Made by a program: the position numbers and the translations under genes. Under the pieces are notes generated by a model. The model was not told where the DNA came from, made no database searches, and was given only the letters and a program-made list of their open reading frames with translations. Positions 8,171 to 15,239 of a stretch of 34,096 bases of DNA are shown here, in pieces. The stretch's first letter is position 1. The number at the start of each line of letters is the position of its first letter. The DNA comes from an uncultured Oscillospiraceae bacterium. Lineage in GTDB: Bacteria; Bacillota; Clostridia; Oscillospirales; Oscillospiraceae. The stretch is from contig CALWYO010000057.1 of the NCBI GenBank assembly GCA_944385785.1, positions 1 through 34,096 on the forward strand. The letters run 5' to 3'.

Positions 8171-8176
8171 TATAAT
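8171..8176 (+). promoter_or_regulatory. Possible -10 box of the glycosyltransferase gene
   Basis: Perfect TATAAT 33 bp before the ATG. The matching -35 (TTTATT, 17 bp upstream) is poor, so the promoter may be weak or need an activator. Confidence 0.4.
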
Positions 8177-8208
8177 CAGAGGCGCGATGACGCAATGAGG
8201 TTGTTGTT

Positions 8209-9669
8209 ATGGTTATTTATCAAATTATCAAAATTTTTGGTGTTTTATTTACTGCAATACTCTTAGTCTTTGCAAGTAAATATATCTACTTATATCAATA
8301 TCTTTTTATTCCAATTGGACTTTTTGCCACTCGGCGTTTTCCTAAGACAAACAAATTATTTAAATATGCTGTTGTCGTAGCTGCTCGGAATGAAGAATCC
8401 GTAATTGGTCAGCTTATAGATAGTATACATAAGCAAGATTATCCTCAAGAGTTGCTGACGATTTTTGTGGTTGCTGACAATTGTACTGATAATACGGCAC
8501 AAATCGCACGATCTCTTGGCGCTATTTGTTATGAACGCTATGATAAAGATCATTGTACCAAAGGATATGCTCTGGAATATTTGTTTGATTGTATCGCAAA
8601 AGACTATGGAATTGGCGCTTTTGATGGATATTTTCTTTTTGATGCCGACAATCTACTAAAAAAAGATTATATTTCTAGAATGAATGAGTCTTTTGCGTCA
8701 GGTGAAAAAATTATCACATCTTACCGCAACACAAAAAATTTTGGTGAAAATTGGATATCAGCTTCCTATGGGGTTCATTGGTTGAGGACTGCCAGAGTTG
8801 AGCACCGCGCTAGGTCTGTATTGAGGCTTGCTGCAAGAATACAAGGAACTGGTGTGTTAATTGCAAATGAGGTTCTTAAGAACGGGTGGCATTATACTTC
8901 TCTTACAGAAGATCGTGCTTTATCGGCGGACGCTGTCGTCAATGGATATCGGATAACATACAATAACGCAGCTGAATTCTATGATGAACAGCCTACCGAC
9001 CTTAAGATTGCCATGCGGCAGCGAATAAGATGGTCCAAAGGACATCTTCAAGCTTTTGCTGAGTCATCTGTAAAACTTCTCATTAATGCGTTCAAAAAAA
9101 TCAGCTTCGTTTCATTAGATATGCTGCTGACTATTTTCCCACGTTCACTCGCCGGATATGCCCGCAAAATTCCGGCCGTAATTATAAGTTTAATTCTATT
9201 TATCCTCGGAAAAAAGTCTGCCCCTGGCTCTGAAGGCACTTTTTTGGCTCTTGCATTGGTAGTTGGACAATACTATATTGTTAAGGTATTAGAGGCAGCG
9301 TATGTCTTTATAGCCGAACATAAACGTATACCTCATATTCCGTGGTATAAAATTGTTTTCTACTGCTTTACTTGGCCATCGTTTGATATTATTGGCGGAA
9401 TATCGCTTATCATCGCCATATTTACAAAAGTCGAATGGAAACCAATACCTCATAAATATGGTGTAAACATAAACGAAATATCAAATTCAGTTTCAAATTC
9501 GGAAGTGCCAAATACCGATGTTAAAAGCGGCACATTAGAATATACAGATAATGCTGCAGAGGATACAGCCGATTTTTCCAACAGCACGCGTATTCATCCT
9601 GTGCATCATCTTACGACCGCTATGCACAATAAAATCGATTTTCAAAATTCTGTTAATAACAGCAGATAA
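8209..9669 (+). CDS. Membrane-bound family 2 glycosyltransferase
   Basis: Transfers a sugar from a nucleotide donor at the cytoplasmic face of the membrane. An N-terminal helix (5-22) precedes a GT-A domain with the nucleotide-binding ADNCTDNT (89-96), the metal-binding DAD in FDADN (145-147), the base TED (233-235) and the QRIRW acceptor/processivity motif (271-275). Three or so helices follow (about 315-335, 345-365, 385-410). This DxD/TED/QxxRW set is that of processive synthases (cellulose, hyaluronan or poly-GlcNAc type), so polysaccharide synthesis or a lipid glycosylation is likely; the sugar cannot be told. The last 60 residues are a polar, Asn/Ser-rich tail. ATG with GAGG upstream. 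No partner genes adjoin it. Confidence 0.88.
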   Translation: MVIYQIIKIFGVLFTAILLVFASKYIYLYQYLFIPIGLFATRRFPKTNKLFKYAVVVAARNEESVIGQLIDSIHKQDYPQELLTIFVVADNCTDNTAQIARSLGAICYERYDKDHCTKGYALEYLFDCIAKDYGIGAFDGYFLFDADNLLKKDYISRMNESFASGEKIITSYRNTKNFGENWISASYGVHWLRTARVEHRARSVLRLAARIQGTGVLIANEVLKNGWHYTSLTEDRALSADAVVNGYRITYNNAAEFYDEQPTDLKIAMRQRIRWSKGHLQAFAESSVKLLINAFKKISFVSLDMLLTIFPRSLAGYARKIPAVIISLILFILGKKSAPGSEGTFLALALVVGQYYIVKVLEAAYVFIAEHKRIPHIPWYKIVFYCFTWPSFDIIGGISLIIAIFTKVEWKPIPHKYGVNINEISNSVSNSEVPNTDVKSGTLEYTDNAAEDTADFSNSTRIHPVHHLTTAMHNKIDFQNSVNNSR

Positions 9670-9698
9670 ATATCCATATAATATTTTGATTAAAGTAC

Positions 9699-9735
9699 AG
9701 TACTCCTACCTTGAGATACGTCAAGTAGGAGTACT
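9699..9735. terminator. Bidirectional hairpin between the glycosyltransferase gene and radA
   Basis: AGTACTCCTAC plus TTGA pair with TCAA plus GTAGGAGTACT with a single bulged C and a 6-nt loop. It lies between convergent genes. The T-tract is weak on both sides. Confidence 0.7.
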
Positions 9736-9766
9736 TAATACTTTCTTGATAAAAATATTCAAGTTT

Positions 9767-11131
9767 TTAGTATCCGATTTTGCTTACGGCATCTGCAATA
9801 TTTTTTGCCTCAATAATTTCAATACCTGAGGGGAAGTTGATCTTGCCTCGCCTTTGCACAGGTATCATGCATTTAGTAAATCCGTGACGCGATATTTCAT
9901 GGAGACGCTGTTCCAAATTTGAAACCATTCTAAGTTCGCCTGTCAGACCTACTTCGCCAATTGCAGCAAAATCATCGGGTATAGCTTTATCTCTATAGCT
10001 AGAAACCACAGCGAGAACAGTTGCCAGATCGGCAGCAGGCTCGCTTATGTAGATCCCTCCAATAACATTTATATATGTATCGCATCCGCTAATTTTAAAT
10101 CCGCCACGTTTCTCGAGTACTGCCATTAGCAGCATCGCTCTATTGTAATCTATACCGTTTGATGTACGTCGTGGCACGTTAAAGCTCGTTGGTGTAAGCA
10201 GTGCTTGAACTTCTGCTAAAAGCGGCCGAGTTCCCTCCATTATACACGTTACACACGTTCCTGGCGTGTTTTCCGGACGATCCGCAAGCAACATTTCTGA
10301 CGGATTGGGTACCTCAGTCAAACCACTATCGGCCATTTCAAAAACGCCAATCTCATTTGTCGAACCGAACCTATTTTTTGCTGCACGAATAATCCTATAG
10401 CTGGCAGATTTTTCACCTTCAAAAGAAAGGACGCAGTCTACCATGTGTTCCAATACTTTTGGACCAGCAATTGCACCCTCTTTATTTACATGTCCAACTA
10501 CAAAAACGGTAATCCCAGAACTTTTTGCCACCTGCATAAGCTCCATGGTGCATGCCTTTACCTGCCCAACGCTACCTGGTGCACTAGATAAATTTGATAA
10601 ATAGAGGGTCTGTATTGAATCAACTATAAGTACTGTCGGACTAGTTTCATCAATAATCGTTAGAATATCATCCATATTTGTCTCTGCCAGCACAAATAAG
10701 TTGCGTGTATTGACATTAAGCCGTTGAGCTCTCATTTTTAACTGTCGCTCAGATTCTTCTCCAGTAACATATAAAATGTTATTGCTTTTTCCAATGTATT
10801 CGCATATTTGCAGAAGCAATGTTGATTTCCCTATTCCAGGAGAACCACCCACAAGAATAAGAGATCCTTTAACAGCACCACCGCCTAAAACCCTGTCAAG
10901 TTCTTCCATACCAGTGCTAAAGCGTACCTCTTCTATGTTTGATAGTTCGCTTAATGCTACAGGTCGTTTTAGGTTCCTTCTATCCCCTGTTTTCGTATTT
11001 TGAGTATTACGCTGTGTTGTGTACTCTTGCTCTACTATTGTATTCCAGCTTCCGCAAGCCGGACATTGCCCCATCCATTTTGGATACTCATTACCACACT
11101 CTGAACAATAAAAAATTGTCTTTTGTTTCAT
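9767..11131 (-). CDS. radA: DNA repair protein RadA
   Basis: RecA-like ATPase that promotes branch migration of recombination intermediates. In order: a C4 zinc finger near the N-terminus (CSECG...CPACG, Cys 9, 12, 23, 26), a RecA core with Walker A GGSPGIGKST (about 95-104), the RadA-specific KNRFG motif (about 252-256), and a C-terminal Lon-protease-like domain. I use ATG at 11129-11131 (454 aa), because a longer reading from TTG at 11143 would put the GGAGG ribosome binding site (11137-11141) inside the coding region. It follows the amidase gene by 20 bp on the same strand, so the two are probably co-transcribed. Confidence 0.96.
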   Translation of the reverse strand: MKQKTIFYCSECGNEYPKWMGQCPACGSWNTIVEQEYTTQRNTQNTKTGDRRNLKRPVALSELSNIEEVRFSTGMEELDRVLGGGAVKGSLILVGGSPGIGKSTLLLQICEYIGKSNNILYVTGEESERQLKMRAQRLNVNTRNLFVLAETNMDDILTIIDETSPTVLIVDSIQTLYLSNLSSAPGSVGQVKACTMELMQVAKSSGITVFVVGHVNKEGAIAGPKVLEHMVDCVLSFEGEKSASYRIIRAAKNRFGSTNEIGVFEMADSGLTEVPNPSEMLLADRPENTPGTCVTCIMEGTRPLLAEVQALLTPTSFNVPRRTSNGIDYNRAMLLMAVLEKRGGFKISGCDTYINVIGGIYISEPAADLATVLAVVSSYRDKAIPDDFAAIGEVGLTGELRMVSNLEQRLHEISRHGFTKCMIPVQRRGKINFPSGIEIIEAKNIADAVSKIGY

Positions 11132-11151
11132 CCGATCCTCCAATAAACTAG

Positions 11152-11874
11152 CTATTTAAGCTGGTTTAAAAATCCCACTGTTCCGCCAATAATTATAATT
11201 GCTAACTTTAACTGATATTCATTGTCTTCTAATAGATTAGCTTCGCTTTCATTAGATAGAAATCCACACTCTACAAGAACACCTGGACAGTTTATAGCAT
11301 TCATAAGGTAAATAGAATCGGGTATCTGTACTGCCGAATTTCTTTTACCTGTATCAGTATTTTCTGACAATAGCAACTGTAAATGCTCTGCTAATTCGTT
11401 GCTTCCGTCAGTATTAGAATAGAATACCTGTGCGCCATAAGGACCAGAGGAGGTGTACTTATTCTGATGTATACTTATTAACACAGGATTTGCCGTAGAA
11501 GTAATTAGGGATACCCTACTTTTTTGATCCGCAACTTTTTTAGCTCTAATAGTGACCGCATCTTCAGGATAATCTATAACATCTGAGTATCTAGTTAAGA
11601 TAGGATTATATCCAAGAAGTGCAGAAATTTGCTCAGCTTTAATCGCTATTGAAAGGTTAATAGCACTTTCATAAGTTCCTGTTATCGAAACTGCCCCCCC
11701 GTCTGCACCTCCGTGGCCAGGATCTATTATTAGATTTATCTTCTCGTTAGGTCCTTGTATAGCATTTACGGTATAATCTTCACTATCATAATATGTATAG
11801 AGAAATAATAATGAAAAAACACTTAAAATTACAGCTAAAGACAAAACTGAAGTAATCAAAAATCTAATCTTCAT
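11152..11874 (-). CDS. cwlD: N-acetylmuramoyl-L-alanine amidase, CwlD-like
   Basis: Zinc amidase (Amidase_3 family) that cuts the peptide stem from muramic acid in peptidoglycan. CwlD makes muramic-delta-lactam in spore cortex. An N-terminal membrane anchor (about 6-27) precedes the catalytic domain. Zinc ligands are visible: DPGHGG (about 52-57), the Glu in TYESAINLS, the His in SIHQNKY, and the catalytic Glu in VECGFLSN. Length and the single anchor fit CwlD. The spore-specific role is an inference supported by sporulation genes nearby. ATG with GGGGGA upstream. It lies 20 bp before radA on minus. Confidence 0.85.
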   Translation of the reverse strand: MKIRFLITSVLSLAVILSVFSLLFLYTYYDSEDYTVNAIQGPNEKINLIIDPGHGGADGGAVSITGTYESAINLSIAIKAEQISALLGYNPILTRYSDVIDYPEDAVTIRAKKVADQKSRVSLITSTANPVLISIHQNKYTSSGPYGAQVFYSNTDGSNELAEHLQLLLSENTDTGKRNSAVQIPDSIYLMNAINCPGVLVECGFLSNESEANLLEDNEYQLKLAIIIIGGTVGFLNQLK

Positions 11875-12019
11875 TTTCCATCCCCCAATATCTCAATAAA
11901 ACTTATGAGGAATGAAATATTTATATGTATAAAAACATTAATTAATATAATTATAAGCTATAATAATTATAACATATACATAATATCATAACAATTAATT
12001 TAAATATATAAAAATGCAA

Positions 12020-12052
12020 ATCATATCCCATTCACTTTGAATGGGATATGAT
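12020..12052 (-). terminator. Terminator of the cotJ operon
   Basis: A perfect 15-bp stem (ATCATATCCCATTCA) with a 3-nt loop lies 24 bp past the cotJC stop; on minus it continues into TTTGCATTTTTA. Confidence 0.8.
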
Positions 12053-12075
12053 CCTATACTTCAACAATGATAACC

Positions 12076-12672
12076 CTAATTATCAAACGATGGATTCATA
12101 GCATATACGTTTTTTTGGTCAAGTCTTTCCATTGTCTTATGGAGTGCCTCACCAAATCGTTGAAAATGTACGATTTCCCTTTCCCGTAAAAATTTAATTA
12201 CGTTATTTACATCTGGGTCATCTGACAGCCTTAATATATTGTCATATGTTGTCCTGGCTTTTTGCTCAGCTGCCATATCTTCAGTCAGATCAGTTATAAC
12301 ATCACCTTTTACACCAATTGTTGCTGCCGTCCATGGTGTACCCGATGCAAATTGAGGATAAATCCCCGCTGTATGATCCACAAAATAAGTGTCAAATCCA
12401 GCTTTTTTAATTTCTTCCATCGACATTTTTCTCGTAAGTTGATGAATTATTGACGCTATCATTTCAAAATGCCCTAACTCTTCTGTACCAATATCTGTTA
12501 ATAGACCTTTAAATTCAGGATACGGCATTGAATAGCGTTGACTTAAGTATCTCAGCGAAGCGCCCAATTCCCCGTCAGGTCCACCATACTGCGAAATTAT
12601 AAATTTGGCCAGGGCCGGATTTGTTGCAGATATCTTTACTGGATATTGTAGACTTTTAACATATGAAAACAT
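12076..12672 (-). CDS. cotJC: Spore coat protein CotJC (manganese-catalase-like)
   Basis: Ferritin-like protein of the manganese catalase superfamily found in the spore coat. All di-metal ligands of the fold appear present: Glu35 in GELGASLRY, Glu65 and His68 in EELGHFE, Glu136 in AAEQKART, and Glu166 with His169 in EIVHF. It may therefore still destroy peroxide, although catalase activity is not shown by sequence. The length of 198 aa is usual. The start is 3 bp after the upstream cotJ gene, and the ribosome binding site (AAGGA) lies inside that gene, which suggests translational coupling. Confidence 0.95.
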   Translation of the reverse strand: MFSYVKSLQYPVKISATNPALAKFIISQYGGPDGELGASLRYLSQRYSMPYPEFKGLLTDIGTEELGHFEMIASIIHQLTRKMSMEEIKKAGFDTYFVDHTAGIYPQFASGTPWTAATIGVKGDVITDLTEDMAAEQKARTTYDNILRLSDDPDVNNVIKFLREREIVHFQRFGEALHKTMERLDQKNVYAMNPSFDN

Positions 12673-12675
12673 TGA

Positions 12676-13143
12676 TTATTTACCAGTCCTTTCCGCATAT
12701 TCCCACGGCCAGGGACCATCAATCCAATTGTATGTTTCACTATCAGCCACATCGTCAAATTGAATTGGACCGTATAACTTTACATAACGCAGACGTCCCT
12801 CTTTTTCTAACGCAATAGCATCCTTCAGAGCTTTAAACGCCTCTTCGTCATCTTTATGTGTGTCCAAGTATAATTTCAGCTCTTGTACAACAAATTGTAG
12901 CGCCATCAGTTCTCCCAAAGGAGTCCCTGCATATGGGTTTGTCTTATTATACATATTTTTAAAAGGCAAATCTAATCCGGGAAATAAAGTACCTCGGTTT
13001 AAAGCCTCTCCACTTCCATATGCCGGTGTGCTCGCCTGCTGCATTGGTACCCACGATGTTGCCAATGGCGCACAACTATTCAAATATCCATATTTGTAGC
13101 CACAATTATCGTCTGGCTTTACATTTGGAGTATTGTTCTCCAA
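12676..13143 (-). CDS. CotJA-CotJB fusion spore coat protein
   Basis: One frame carries both small CotJ proteins that are normally encoded separately. In the 155-residue form, about 27-65 match CotJA (WVPMQ...ALNRGTLFPGLDLPF), and about 72-149 match CotJB (LMALQFVVQELKLYLDTH ... YGPIQFDD ... NWIDGPWPWE). The TTG at 13141-13143 is my start: GGGAGG sits 7 nt upstream (13151-13156), and a sigma-E-like promoter just upstream would put the transcript start downstream of the earlier ATG at 13194. CotJA and CotJB are known partners needed for CotJC assembly in the spore coat. The fusion would fix their ratio at 1:1. A sequencing error joining two genes cannot be ruled out. Confidence 0.85.
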   Translation of the reverse strand: MENNTPNVKPDDNCGYKYGYLNSCAPLATSWVPMQQASTPAYGSGEALNRGTLFPGLDLPFKNMYNKTNPYAGTPLGELMALQFVVQELKLYLDTHKDDEEAFKALKDAIALEKEGRLRYVKLYGPIQFDDVADSETYNWIDGPWPWEYAERTGK

Positions 13144-13171
13144 GAGTTTCCCTCCCTTTATTATTGAGAGA

Positions 13172-13201
13172 AGTATATCTACTCCCGACATCATAATATG
13201 T
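13172..13201 (-). promoter_or_regulatory. Sigma-E-like promoter of the cotJ operon
   Basis: On minus: ACATATT (13195-13201), a 15-bp spacer and GATATACT (13172-13179), matching the sigma-E consensus (KMATATT, 14-15 bp, CATACAHT) at most positions. The cotJ operon of Bacillus subtilis is sigma-E dependent. Confidence 0.5.
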
Positions 13202-13230
13202 TCCTACAATTCAATAGGTGCATATATCGA

Positions 13231-13260
13231 TTGACCACTCCACATAGTAAGTGGTAAAAT
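13231..13260 (+). promoter_or_regulatory. Sigma-A promoter with internal inverted repeat
   Basis: TTGACC (13231-13236), an 18-bp spacer and TAAAAT (13255-13260). A perfect 6-bp inverted repeat, ACCACT/AGTGGT (13234-13255), spans the spacer and touches both boxes, as an operator would. Confidence 0.6.
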
Positions 13261-13289
13261 ACTAAAAAAATAAAAGAAGGTTAAAAACT

Positions 13290-13784
13290 ATGATATCCTT
13301 TAGACATGTAGATATTTCCGAAATTAGCTCTGTAATAGATCTGTTAAACAACATAGATGTATTTAAACGCTTAAAATCTGAACTTCATACAGCAGAAATT
13401 TGCTCGTATCTTTTTGGTCCCGAAGCATCTTATAAAACTATTCTGGTTAAAGATGATGACGTCCCTATTGCCTTGTGCATATATCATTATTCTTTATCAG
13501 TTCCTGAGTTTCGGAAAGGCATATGTATTGATTTAATTTATATTAAGTCTGAGTATAAACATCCTGTAGATATTGAAAACTGTCTTTTACAGGTTATCGG
13601 ACAAAAGGCTGAACTTGAATGTCTCAGTTTTATTGAGATGAGTAATACGGATGAACATCAGATTCCAGCGTCTCTGCGTAGTTCATCTCTCTCAAAGAAA
13701 GCAAATATTATACGTTTTCGCGTAGATGACGGACTGCATAAGTTCGCTGAAGACTTATCAAAATGCGACCACTGTAGAATATAA
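13290..13784 (+). CDS. GNAT-like protein, acetyl-CoA motif poorly conserved
   Basis: A 164-residue protein that I recognise only at fold level. The order of elements (ILVKDDDVPIALCIYHYS, then IDLIYIKSEYKHP, then a helix) resembles GNAT N-acetyltransferases of the diamine acetyltransferase type. However, the loop that should bind pyrophosphate (Q/RxxGxG/A) reads SEYKHPVDIE and lacks the glycines. It may be an inactive or highly divergent member. ATG with AGAAGG upstream. It has its own promoter with an operator-like repeat and ends inside a very long terminator palindrome. Function unknown. Confidence 0.55.
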   Translation: MISFRHVDISEISSVIDLLNNIDVFKRLKSELHTAEICSYLFGPEASYKTILVKDDDVPIALCIYHYSLSVPEFRKGICIDLIYIKSEYKHPVDIENCLLQVIGQKAELECLSFIEMSNTDEHQIPASLRSSSLSKKANIIRFRVDDGLHKFAEDLSKCDHCRI

Positions 13785-13831
13785 TAAAAAAAGTATTCAC
13801 CATACGGTGAATACTTTTTTTATTATATTCT
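13776..13831. terminator. Bidirectional terminator, perfect 26-bp inverted repeat
   Basis: The left arm 13776-13801 and right arm 13806-13831 are exact complements around a 4-nt loop (ATAC). The core is GTATTCACC flanked by A and T tracts, so both strands carry a U-tract. It includes the last codon and the stop of the GNAT-like gene and lies 5 bp from the stop of the aminotransferase gene. Confidence 0.93.
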
Positions 13832-13836
13832 ATTTC

Positions 13837-15036
13837 TCAAGCAGTCGGCTCAGAATTCAAAAATTTTTCCAGCCGATTAAGTCCCTCAGTAATATTTTCC
13901 ATACTCGTCGCATAAGACCATCTGACATAATTATCATTGCCAAAAGCAATACCAGGGACAGTTGCCACAAGTCCATGCTTTAAAAGTGCCTGTGAGAAAT
14001 CCGAACCAGAATTAATCTTCTCTCCGCAAAGTTCAGTTCCAAAAGTTTTGCTGACATTCATAAATATGTAAAATGCCCCATCCGGTTCAAGGCAACTAAC
14101 CTTATCCATTTTACTTACACGATCAATAAAATACTGCCGCCGTTTGGCAAACTCAATGTTCATCTTTTTTACACTTTCCTGATCACATGAGTAGGCTTCC
14201 AAAGCAGCATATTGGGCTACATTCGACGCATTGCCAGTTGAATGGCTAAGATAATTTGCCATTGCAGAAATAATTTGTTTATTTGCGGCCGCATAACCAA
14301 TACGCCAGCCTGTCATAGCATAAGTTTTTGATACTCCGTTAATTACAATTGTACGCTCTTTAAGTTCGGAACTAATAGCTGCAGCGCTAACGAATTTTCC
14401 ATTATAAACAAGCGTTGCGTAAATTTCATCAGCTATAAGATACAGATCATTTTTAATTATAACATTCCCAATAGCCTTAAGTTCATCCTCATTATAAAGC
14501 ATACCTGTCGGATTGGACGGATTTGTGAGAATAAGGCACTTAGTTTTATCAGTAATGGCTGATTCTAACTGCTCTGGAGTTATCTTGAATCTGGTCTCCT
14601 CAGTAGTATCAAGTATTACCGGAACAGCGCCACACATTTTTATGGCCTCTGCATATGTTACCCAATACGGAGCCGGCAAAATAACTTCATCGCCTGGATC
14701 CAACAATACCTGAAGTGAAATAAATATAATATGTTTAGCACCACTGGAAACACAGATGTTGCTAGGCTCATATTGTACTCCAAATATATCATTAATATAT
14801 TTGCATATAGCCTCTCTAAGAGGGAGAATTCCCGAAGTGGCAGTATAATACGACTTATCAGTTTCTATTGCTTTGATACCCGCCTGTTTTATATTATCTG
14901 GTGTAGTAAAATCAGGCTCTCCGGCTCCAAAGCCAATTACGTCAACACCTTTTGCCTTGAGCTCCTTTGAGAGTTCACTTATTGCTAGAGTTGCAGAAGG
15001 TTCAATTCCGGAAGCGATTTTAGAAATATTTTTCAT
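13837..15036 (-). CDS. Aspartate aminotransferase (class I/II, PLP)
   Basis: Fold-type I PLP aminotransferase of the aspartate aminotransferase I-gamma type that links glutamate/2-oxoglutarate with aspartate/oxaloacetate. In the 399-residue form, motifs are FGAGEPDF (about 36-43), NPSNPTG (172-178), DEIY (203-206) and the PLP lysine K237 in SKTYAMTGWRIGY. The final strand VRWSYA carries the carboxylate-binding Arg. I start at ATG 15034-15036: GGGGAG lies 8 nt upstream, and a promoter at 15071-15099 excludes the longer reading. Related enzymes also act on other amino acids, so exact substrate range is open. Confidence 0.9.
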   Translation of the reverse strand: MKNISKIASGIEPSATLAISELSKELKAKGVDVIGFGAGEPDFTTPDNIKQAGIKAIETDKSYYTATSGILPLREAICKYINDIFGVQYEPSNICVSSGAKHIIFISLQVLLDPGDEVILPAPYWVTYAEAIKMCGAVPVILDTTEETRFKITPEQLESAITDKTKCLILTNPSNPTGMLYNEDELKAIGNVIIKNDLYLIADEIYATLVYNGKFVSAAAISSELKERTIVINGVSKTYAMTGWRIGYAAANKQIISAMANYLSHSTGNASNVAQYAALEAYSCDQESVKKMNIEFAKRRQYFIDRVSKMDKVSCLEPDGAFYIFMNVSKTFGTELCGEKINSGSDFSQALLKHGLVATVPGIAFGNDNYVRWSYATSMENITEGLNRLEKFLNSEPTA

Positions 15037-15070
15037 TAAGTGTTCTCCCCCACAACATTGATTTACAACT

Positions 15071-15099
15071 ATTATATGTTCCTTCTTGCATTTTTGCAA
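15071..15099 (-). promoter_or_regulatory. Sigma-A promoter of the aminotransferase gene
   Basis: On minus: TTGCAA (15094-15099), a 17-bp spacer and TATAAT (15071-15076). Confidence 0.75.
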
Positions 15100-15174
15100 T
15101 AGTTTAATAAGTTTTTTATCCTATAATGCATAAAAATTATATTTAACTTTCATATTTTGTGCATTTCGCACAGG

Positions 15175-15210
15175 AAAAAAGGCAGATGCAGCAAAAACCG
15201 CATTCTGCCT
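15175..15210 (-). terminator. Terminator of spoIVA
   Basis: On minus: AGGCAGAATGC pairs with GCATCTGCCT (one bulge), then a run of six T. It lies 30 bp past the spoIVA stop. Confidence 0.88.
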
Positions 15211-15239
15211 AAATATTAAATGCCAGTATTGACTGAACT

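Larger units (their letters stand above)
7827..8208. other. 382-bp non-coding region with paired inverted repeats
   Basis: Divergent intergenic region holding a sigma-A promoter for the recombinase gene, two tandem inverted repeats built from the half-site AATTGAACAAAA (7952-7982 and 8019-8048), a terminator-like hairpin between them (7982-8006), a small CGGGA/TCCCG hairpin (7937-7950), then about 110 bp of very AT-rich sequence and a TATAAT box before the glycosyltransferase gene. No open frame is supported. Confidence 0.7.

Noticed and set aside
11872..11990. Sporulation promoter before the cwlD-like gene
   Set aside because: The region is so AT-rich that many partial matches occur, and none has a correct spacer.
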